Source: Coxiellaceae bacterium
Lineage (GTDB): Bacteria; Pseudomonadota; Gammaproteobacteria; Comchoanobacterales; Comchoanobacteraceae
DNA: 64,000 nt
Direction: 5' to 3'
NCBI GenBank assembly: GCA_902603055.1
Contig: CACKTD010000001.1
Coordinates: 62,001 to 126,000 of the forward strand
Shown here one piece after another: positions 58,494-64,000 of the stretch (its first letter is position 1; every line of letters starts with the position of its first letter). A program made the translations under genes and the position numbers. Below the pieces are notes generated by a model that was not told the origin of the DNA, did not search any database, and saw nothing but the letters and a program-made list of their open reading frames with translations.

Positions 58494-59048
58494 TTAACTA
58501 TTAAATTGCCAGTGATTAATGATGATATTTGCTGTGAATTCTGGATGAGTAATGCGGATTTTTTTTGGTACAATTCGACTGTCAACACATGTTTTATGTG
58601 TGACTTCAATGGTTGCTTTGCCTTTAACGATTTTATCTTCTTTGTCTAATGTGTTTTTGATCCAATAGTAGGCTTCATCAAAGGGTAATTTCCAACCTGT
58701 GGAATCATAAAGTAAAGGGTTCATATTGACATTTACCGAATGTGATTCACCTTGATGCCACTCGTAGCCTTTATCTGTCTGTAACATGGTTCCATAGGGT
58801 AATCCAACAGGGTTGAGCAAAATCAGCCTGAGTCTTTCATCGTTTTGTTCCCAAATGATCCGACCAGTATATCGAGACTCTTTGTCTTTAACAGCGATGA
58901 CACCCCGAGCAGTCCAATATTTTGGCAGAGGTAGGTTTTTACAATGAGCGGGAATCACTTCAGTTTCAACATGCTCACTAATACAACCCGACAATAAAAT
59001 AGGAATGAAAAAAAAGCTAAGGATTAATTTTAAATGAATAATTTTCAT
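58494..59048 (-). CDS. lolB: Outer membrane lipoprotein LolB
   Basis: Receives lipoproteins from LolA and inserts them in the outer membrane. The lipobox is LLSGC (Cys22) after a signal peptide. WTARGVIAVKDKESRYTGRI and RLRLILLNPVGLPYGTMLQT give the family's beta-strand pattern with the exposed hydrophobic loop. At 184 residues it is normal. It lies in a run with a DUF2909 protein upstream. LolB is usually next to ispE, which is not here. Confidence 0.85.
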   Translation of the reverse strand: MKIIHLKLILSFFFIPILLSGCISEHVETEVIPAHCKNLPLPKYWTARGVIAVKDKESRYTGRIIWEQNDERLRLILLNPVGLPYGTMLQTDKGYEWHQGESHSVNVNMNPLLYDSTGWKLPFDEAYYWIKNTLDKEDKIVKGKATIEVTHKTCVDSRIVPKKIRITHPEFTANIIINHWQFNS

Positions 59049-59049
59049 A

Positions 59050-59235
59050 CTATCTGAAAAAGTAACTACCCAGCATGACTAGGATAAATGCACCTAGTGA
59101 AAAGCTAATACGAAGAGATAATGCTTTTACCATATCGCGTCGATCAGCATTAGGGTTGATCAGTAAAAAGTAGGCTTTGCCTAAGCCGAAAAGGGCTATT
59201 GCTAAGAACGCTAATATAATGATATTAAACAACAT
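59050..59235 (-). CDS. DUF2909 twin-helix membrane protein
   Basis: This is a 61-residue protein with two membrane helices (about 2-25 and 42-60) separated by a charged loop, NPNADRRDMVKALSLRIS. The pattern matches the DUF2909 family, commonly beside SURF1 and other cytochrome oxidase assembly genes in gammaproteobacteria. It is divergent from surf1 here. A role in oxidase biogenesis is inferred from context only. Confidence 0.85.
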   Translation of the reverse strand: MLFNIIILAFLAIALFGLGKAYFLLINPNADRRDMVKALSLRISFSLGAFILVMLGSYFFR

Positions 59236-59309
59236 ACCTATAGCGTATCTTAAAGTAGTATCTTTGGGAAGTTTTGTTTAATGCAGTTTAATTGTTACAG
59301 TATGAGAAG

Positions 59310-59975
59310 ATGATCACAAAGCTAAACATATTGAGTCGTGCACTGAAGTCCTTTTCTTGGTTTCAGATTTTAGTCGTTATTGCTTTTGTAGGGTTCGCAA
59401 TGCTGGGCCATTGGCAAATTGTACGAGCACAGTTCAAAACGCGTATGGTACGAGCACTTGCACATCAAGGTCAAACGATCGACTTTAAAGATGTGAGTCA
59501 ACTGAATGTAGAGTATCATCGTCTCACTGTAAAAAATGGCCAATGGCATACAGGTGTTTTTGTTTTAGACAATCAAATTCAGGAACATCAAGTGGGGTAC
59601 CGCACTTACCGATTGCTGTGTGAACAATCAAGTTGTTTGTTGGTTAGAGGCCCCTGGTATGCAAAAGATAAAAAGCGCAAGGATATTAACGATGATAGCC
59701 ATCAATTAAGAGGGTTATTACGTCCAGTACCCATTTCGCTAATCAGACATAAAGAGAGTGACATGCACACGGGTGCGTTGATTTTGGCAAGCTTAGATAC
59801 TGGATTTTTAGAGCAACATTTTAATGTGAAGTTGTTACCTTATGAATTCATATTGGAAAAGTATAATGATTTAGATCTTTTTAAATCAAGACTTACAATC
59901 CATCGGCATTATGCTTACGCACTGCAGTTTTATTTGCTTGCTTTTGTGGTTGTTGTTGGATATATTTTTATTTAG
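59310..59975 (+). CDS. SURF1 family cytochrome oxidase assembly protein
   Basis: Helps insert heme A into cytochrome oxidase. The 221 residues begin with a membrane helix (about 16-34), run through a periplasmic domain containing the VFVLDNQIQEHQVGYRTY segment and LVRGPWYA, and end in a second membrane helix (about 200-220). The ATG at 59310 is preferred over a TTG at 59292. It is the first gene of a heme A block with ctaA and ctaB. Confidence 0.9.
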   Translation: MITKLNILSRALKSFSWFQILVVIAFVGFAMLGHWQIVRAQFKTRMVRALAHQGQTIDFKDVSQLNVEYHRLTVKNGQWHTGVFVLDNQIQEHQVGYRTYRLLCEQSSCLLVRGPWYAKDKKRKDINDDSHQLRGLLRPVPISLIRHKESDMHTGALILASLDTGFLEQHFNVKLLPYEFILEKYNDLDLFKSRLTIHRHYAYALQFYLLAFVVVVGYIFI

Positions 59976-59979
59976 GTAA

Positions 59980-60477
59980 ATGACTATCTCAGCTAATAAA
60001 AAATTCTTTATATTTACAGCGATGCTTACTCTTGCGCCATTTTTGTTTGTGGGTTGGTGGATGGTGTTTGGTAAACCAAACCCTACGAGTCAAAAAGGTC
60101 ACTTGATTAACCCATACATCACCGCACAACTTGACCAATCAGAGCATCCACAGTGGACTTTAGCTTACTTTGCAGATGACCGTTGTGATTTGGAATGTCT
60201 CGGGAAGATTTATTTATTGGATCGTATACGTGTGAGTATGGGGAAAAACCAAGATCGAGTTAGGGTATTGTTGTTAACTTCAACACAGTTTACTGTCGAT
60301 AAAGTGAAATCAATGGTGGTCAGTGACTTTAAACAGCTAAAGGAAGCTATCAATGATGATGAGATTGTCATTATTGATCCCAAAAACCAAATGGTCATGA
60401 GTTATAATCAAAATGTGGATCCACGAAATATTAGTGCTGATCTGAAAAAATTACTGAAGTTCTCTAGGATTGGCTAA
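59980..60477 (+). CDS. SCO-like thioredoxin-fold protein lacking the distal histidine
   Basis: One membrane anchor (about 8-28) precedes a thioredoxin-like domain. The CDLEC site is a CxxxC as in SCO copper chaperones. However no histidine follows it in the protein, so the third copper ligand is missing. This suggests a thiol-redox rather than copper-binding role, or a protein that works with a partner. It lies between surf1 and ctaA, a usual place for small oxidase-assembly proteins. Confidence 0.75.
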   Translation: MTISANKKFFIFTAMLTLAPFLFVGWWMVFGKPNPTSQKGHLINPYITAQLDQSEHPQWTLAYFADDRCDLECLGKIYLLDRIRVSMGKNQDRVRVLLLTSTQFTVDKVKSMVVSDFKQLKEAINDDEIVIIDPKNQMVMSYNQNVDPRNISADLKKLLKFSRIG

Positions 60478-61472
60478 TGCACTCGCCACGTATGCAACTA
60501 ATTGTAAAATCTTTTCTAATTTGGGGTGTGATTACCGTACTCTTGGGTGCGTACACTCGAATATCAGATGCGGGTCTTGGCTGCCCTGATTGGCCGGGTT
60601 GTTTTGGTCAGTTATTAGCACCCTACACCGACAAACAAGTCGAAGCATTACAAGTAAATTATGCTGCAGATCAAATGGAAGTTTCTTCATTCAAGGCGTG
60701 GCTTGAAATGGTGCATCGATATGCAGCAAGTATTTTTGGTACATTCTTAATCATTTTAGGCCTTTATATGTTGTGTAGTAATACGTTTACAAATAAAAGG
60801 TGGCCTGGTGCAGCGCTCATTGCATTGGTTGTTTTTCAAGCGCTTTTAGGGATGTGGACAGTTACTTGGAAATTGCACCCATTAGTTGTTATGGGCCATT
60901 TAATGGGAGGGTTAACACTAACAGGTATTCTTTTTTGGATAGTGATCAACATGCGTCCGCGACAAACCCTTTTTTTAAATGTAAACCATACCTCTCGTGC
61001 AGTTGGTATTGGGTTGATTCTACTAATTATACAACTAATATTAGGCGGATGGACTAGCTCCACCTATTCTGGAGTAGCATGTGTTGGTTTTCCTTTGTGT
61101 GAAGGGACACTATGGCCTCACATGAATTTCACCGAAGGGTTTTATCCGTTATTAAGCATTGGTAAAAATTACCAAGGTGGACTATTTAGCCATTCCGCGC
61201 GCGTTGCCATTCAAATGATGCATCGATATTGGGCGTTTGTGGTGGTTATGTACTTCCTTTATATTAGCGTACGAGTTCCACCGAAGAATAAACGTGCACG
61301 CCAATGGAATTGGTGTTTTTTGTTTGTTTTATTTTTACAAGTGATGGTTGGCGTACTAAATATTGTATGGTATTTACCAATTTCTCTTGCGGTATTGCAT
61401 AATGGGTTAGCGCTGTTATTATTGCTTTTGGCATTAGGCTGGTACCATACAGAGCAACATCAGCCATGCTAG
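60477..61472 (+). CDS. ctaA: Heme A synthase (COX15/CtaA)
   Basis: Oxidises heme O to heme A for aa3-type oxidases. Eight membrane helices are visible. YTRISDAGLGCPDWPGC and EMVHRYAASIFGTFLI give the family's first His region, and IQMMHRYWAFVVVMYF with the ending VLHNGLALLLLL complete the heme ligand helices. GGWTSSTYSGVACVGFPLC is the second repeat's conserved Cys pair. The 331 residues are usual. It overlaps ctaB by 7 bases. Confidence 0.95.
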   Translation: MHSPRMQLIVKSFLIWGVITVLLGAYTRISDAGLGCPDWPGCFGQLLAPYTDKQVEALQVNYAADQMEVSSFKAWLEMVHRYAASIFGTFLIILGLYMLCSNTFTNKRWPGAALIALVVFQALLGMWTVTWKLHPLVVMGHLMGGLTLTGILFWIVINMRPRQTLFLNVNHTSRAVGIGLILLIIQLILGGWTSSTYSGVACVGFPLCEGTLWPHMNFTEGFYPLLSIGKNYQGGLFSHSARVAIQMMHRYWAFVVVMYFLYISVRVPPKNKRARQWNWCFLFVLFLQVMVGVLNIVWYLPISLAVLHNGLALLLLLLALGWYHTEQHQPC

Positions 61473-62341
61473 ATGTCCGTTTAATTCAAGAATACCTCGT
61501 ATTATGTAAATTTCGAGTGGTTGGATTAATGTTGATTTGTGCATTTGTGGGGATGCTTTTAGCAAGTAACGAGTTACAGCCTATGCTGATGTTCAATGCA
61601 TTGCTTGGCATTGGATTTATCTGTGCAGCAGGTGGTATTTGTAATCAGGTTTTTGAAGTTCATATTGATGCTTTAATGAGTCGCACTAAAAATAGGCCAT
61701 TGCTCAGTCAAAACATCAGTGTGAAAGATGCCACGCGTGTGGCGATTCTATGTGCATTTGTTGGGACTTCGATATTGTTATACTACGTAAATACAGTGAC
61801 CGCTTATTTAAGTTTAGCGGGTGTCATTGGTTATGCGCTTATCTACACATGTTTCCTTAAAGCTTCGACACCACAAAATATCGTGATTGGTGGCTTAAAC
61901 GGTGCACTACCTCCATTGCTGGGTTGGACAGCAATCACTGGACATTATTCAGCAGAAGCATTAGTTTTAGTTGCCATTATATATACTTGGACACCGCCAC
62001 ACTTTTGGGCATTAGCAATTCATCGTCGAGAGGATTATGCGAAGGCAGACGTACCCATGCTACCAGTTACGCACGGTGTGAAGTTCACCTGTCAGCAAAT
62101 TGTTTTATATACAATTTTGATGGTCATTGTAACCATGTTTCCAGTGTTGTTAATGATGTCAGGTTTAATTTATGCGCTTGTAGCAGCCTTACTGAATATT
62201 CTTTTTTTAAGTTCCGTATGGCAACTATACCATCGACCAACCAATCATAATGCATTATCTACATTTCATTTAAGTATTCATTATTTAATGTGGTTGTTTG
62301 TAGCGTTAATGGTTGATCATTTTTATCTGATTCCTATTTAA
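61466..62341 (+). CDS. ctaB: Protoheme IX farnesyltransferase (heme O synthase)
   Basis: Adds a farnesyl tail to heme b. The aspartate-rich region NQVFEVHIDALMSRTKNRPL is the diphosphate site, and TPPHFWALAIHRREDYAKAD is the second conserved loop. Nine membrane helices are visible. At 291 residues it has the typical length. It acts before ctaA, so these two give heme A for the terminal oxidase, whose subunits are outside this window. Confidence 0.95.
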   Translation: MLDVRLIQEYLVLCKFRVVGLMLICAFVGMLLASNELQPMLMFNALLGIGFICAAGGICNQVFEVHIDALMSRTKNRPLLSQNISVKDATRVAILCAFVGTSILLYYVNTVTAYLSLAGVIGYALIYTCFLKASTPQNIVIGGLNGALPPLLGWTAITGHYSAEALVLVAIIYTWTPPHFWALAIHRREDYAKADVPMLPVTHGVKFTCQQIVLYTILMVIVTMFPVLLMMSGLIYALVAALLNILFLSSVWQLYHRPTNHNALSTFHLSIHYLMWLFVALMVDHFYLIPI

Positions 62342-62354
62342 TGGTGTCTAGAAC

Positions 62355-63047
62355 GTGTCTTGGTTAAATTGGTTGAAACAAGTAGATCCTGATTTTGGGG
62401 AGCAACATGCTTCATTGCTGCATGAAGATGATGAAGGCATGTACTGGGAATTTAATAACAAAAAACAACGCATTGATTGGGCTAGAAAACTCAGTGCCAT
62501 GCATCCACGCGATCTTTATAAATCAAAGCACCTGTTATTACGAAGTATTTGGGGAAAAAGAGCTACACCACCATTTGTTTTAGATGGTTTTGCGGGCATG
62601 GGAGCTGATGGCTATTTAATGGTTTATAGTGGGTGTCAGGTTTTAAGTTGTGAAACAAAGCCTGCAGTTTTTGCCATCTTAAAGGATGCTTATAACAGAG
62701 TTTATGACCGGTCTCATTCCAACTACTTGTCTAAATGGTGTATGATGCCACAAAACGTCTTTGATCTCATAAAGACTTGGCCTCGGCATCGTGTACGACC
62801 AGATGTGGTCTATTTAGACCCTATGTTCAAAGTCGATTTTAGAGGACAAGTTAAACAGTACGCGTGGCTTTTGAATCAAATTGGAGATCAAACTGTACCA
62901 CAAAATGTTTTACAGGTAGCATTGAATTTTGCGATTGAGCGAGTGGTTGTTAAGCGAAGTATTAAAAGTGGTTTTGTAGACGACAAAAAACCAACCTATT
63001 CCATAAGTGGTAAAACCATTCGGTATGATATTTACCAAGTGCGATAA
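62355..63047 (+). CDS. rsmJ: 16S rRNA (guanine1516-N2)-methyltransferase
   Basis: Methylates G1516 of 16S rRNA. The SAM-binding part FVLDGFAGMGADGYLMVYSG is followed by VVYLDPMFKVDF, and the end SISGKTIRYDIYQV matches the family C-terminus, where R-F-D is usual. Start is GTG at 62355. At 230 residues it is somewhat shorter than the 250-residue E. coli protein at the N-terminus. The stop converges on queE with no gap. Confidence 0.88.
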   Translation: MSWLNWLKQVDPDFGEQHASLLHEDDEGMYWEFNNKKQRIDWARKLSAMHPRDLYKSKHLLLRSIWGKRATPPFVLDGFAGMGADGYLMVYSGCQVLSCETKPAVFAILKDAYNRVYDRSHSNYLSKWCMMPQNVFDLIKTWPRHRVRPDVVYLDPMFKVDFRGQVKQYAWLLNQIGDQTVPQNVLQVALNFAIERVVVKRSIKSGFVDDKKPTYSISGKTIRYDIYQVR

Positions 63048-63695
63048 TCATTTTCCAGGTACATCACCCCAAAGGTGCTTGTGAAGCTGGATTTGAAAAC
63101 GCACGGGAAGGGCTTCTTCGAGGATCAAATTTGCTAGTTCTTGGTGTTTCATATTGGGTTCACATGGTGAAAACCAAGTTTGGCAGATGGCATCTAGTTT
63201 TAGCTGGCGCACTTTTTCTTTTGACCATGTAAAGTCATCCAAATCACCTATTACAAATTTAATTTGATCTGTTGGTTTTAGAAGCTTGAGATTATCCCAG
63301 CGCATTTTATCTGTTTCGTTGGATGAGGGAGTCTTAATATCCATGACAATAGTGACACGTTCATCAACATCCTGGATATTTAGGGCCCCACTGGTTTCAA
63401 GTGAAACATGATAGTCTTGATCACATAATGTGCTTAATAAATGCAGTACCGATTGTTGAGCAAGTGGTTCACCACCCGTAACGCATACATGTTTTGTTTT
63501 GTAGTGTTCGATGGCTTTTAGGATTTCAGAGGTTGTTTGTAATGAGCCTCCTTTAAATGCATAAGCAGTATCACAATAGGTGCATCGTAGAGGGCAACCA
63601 GTTAATCTAATAAAGATGGTTGGTAAGCCGCTGGTATTTGATTCACCTTGCAATGAGAAAAATATTTCGTGAATTCTAAGTTTCTGTTGGCTCAT
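63048..63695 (-). CDS. queE: 7-carboxy-7-deazaguanine synthase
   Basis: Radical SAM enzyme in queuosine biosynthesis. The cluster motif is CPLRCTYCDTAYAF. IFFSLQGESNTSGLPTIFIR, VCVTGGEPLAQQSVLHLL and the SLETSGAL segment are characteristic. At 215 residues it is normal. It overlaps queD by 20 bases. The presence of both suggests de novo queuosine synthesis. Confidence 0.95.
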   Translation of the reverse strand: MSQQKLRIHEIFFSLQGESNTSGLPTIFIRLTGCPLRCTYCDTAYAFKGGSLQTTSEILKAIEHYKTKHVCVTGGEPLAQQSVLHLLSTLCDQDYHVSLETSGALNIQDVDERVTIVMDIKTPSSNETDKMRWDNLKLLKPTDQIKFVIGDLDDFTWSKEKVRQLKLDAICQTWFSPCEPNMKHQELANLILEEALPVRFQIQLHKHLWGDVPGK

Positions 63696-64000
63696 AAATT
63701 ACTGCAAAAACGTCGTTTTCAGCCAATCGAATACGGGTGATACGTAGGTGATTGGGGATTAATTGTTTTAATTGTGCATAAATCCATTTTGCGATATTTT
63801 CAGAGGTTGGGCTGGTTGTTTTAAACGCATCTAACGTATTGAGATGTGCATAATTTAATGGTTTGATCGCTGTGTCCACCCACTCTTTAGCTTGATAGTA
63901 ATCGGCAACCATGTCCGCAGTTTCATCTTCATTACAAATGATTGCTTGTAAATGATAGGTGTGACCGTGCAGTTGACTACATGGCCCAGCATAATTTGTT
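63676..64000 (-). CDS. queD: 6-carboxytetrahydropterin synthase, 5' end outside window
   Basis: First dedicated enzyme of queuosine synthesis. The visible part (from about residue 20) reads through CSQLHGHTYHLQ, which holds the catalytic cysteine and zinc histidines, then ADMVADYYQAKEWVD and the typical TSENIAKWIY segment. The frame is open to position 64000, so the true start lies beyond the window. The internal ATG at 63912 is not the start. Confidence 0.93.
   Translation of the reverse strand, partial: TNYAGPCSQLHGHTYHLQAIICNEDETADMVADYYQAKEWVDTAIKPLNYAHLNTLDAFKTTSPTSENIAKWIYAQLKQLIPNHLRITRIRLAENDVFAVIYEPTET

Overview
The window is AT-rich and gene-dense. Almost every gene is a clear gammaproteobacterial housekeeping gene. 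Local orders such as tRNA-Gln/prs/rplY/pth, waaF/waaC, metG/rnfB/nth, the atp operon, dnaA/dnaN/recF and the SURF1/ctaA/ctaB block point to a Gammaproteobacterium. Compact overlapping genes, low GC, a soluble stand-alone RnfB, a Com1/DsbA-type oxidoreductase, periplasmic SodC and several unrecognised membrane proteins would fit a host-associated or Legionellales-like lineage. That placement is an inference, not a demonstrated identity.

Layout. 1-2279: pth (3' end outside the window), rplY, prs and tRNA-Gln on the minus strand. 2421-4052: a miniature secretin/PilN/PilO-like operon. 4177-4869: an unrecognised protein built from two copies of one unit. 4936-9236: xseA, then an L,D-transpeptidase, dut and phosphomannomutase on the plus strand. 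9319-12344: three related membrane proteins, two with J-domain (HPD) modules; this is the main accessory region. 12483-15783: cytochrome bc1 (petABC), a DsbA-like protein and a small overlapping lipoprotein gene (lptM). 15741-21659, minus strand: LPS heptosyltransferases, hemC, a DUF2237 protein, ubiA, a Bax-like glucosaminidase and an orphan HlyD-type adaptor. 21762-32131: trpS, sbcB, the complete atpIBEFHAGDC operon and glmU. 32133-36473: class I aldolase, a thioredoxin-fold protein, greA, rpoH and an M23 peptidase. 36482-41658: coq7, then yqgE-ruvX-dnaA-dnaN-recF. 41731-47653: nth, rnfB, metG and an ABC transporter pair. 47769-53146: sodC, a small membrane protein, tRNA-Met, efp, epmA, an amino-acid permease and cca. 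53148-59235: rdgB, an MFS transporter, gmhB, prmC, epmB, a GIN-domain protein, an OmpA-like protein, lolB and a DUF2909 protein. 59310-64000: the heme A / cytochrome oxidase assembly block, rsmJ, queE and queD (5' end outside the window).

The genes describe an aerobic respiring cell. It has ubiquinone synthesis (ubiA, coq7), bc1 complex, heme O/A synthesis for a terminal oxidase, and a proton-driven ATP synthase. It makes a heptose-containing LPS core (gmhB, waaC, waaF) and cell wall (glmU, peptidoglycan enzymes). EF-P and both its lysyl-modification enzymes (EpmA, EpmB) are present but dispersed. No CRISPR array, insertion sequence, rRNA or riboswitch was seen. No stretch over about 300 bases lacks a gene once the two tRNAs are counted; the largest gaps (2181-2420 and 48819-49137) hold the tRNAs and their promoters.
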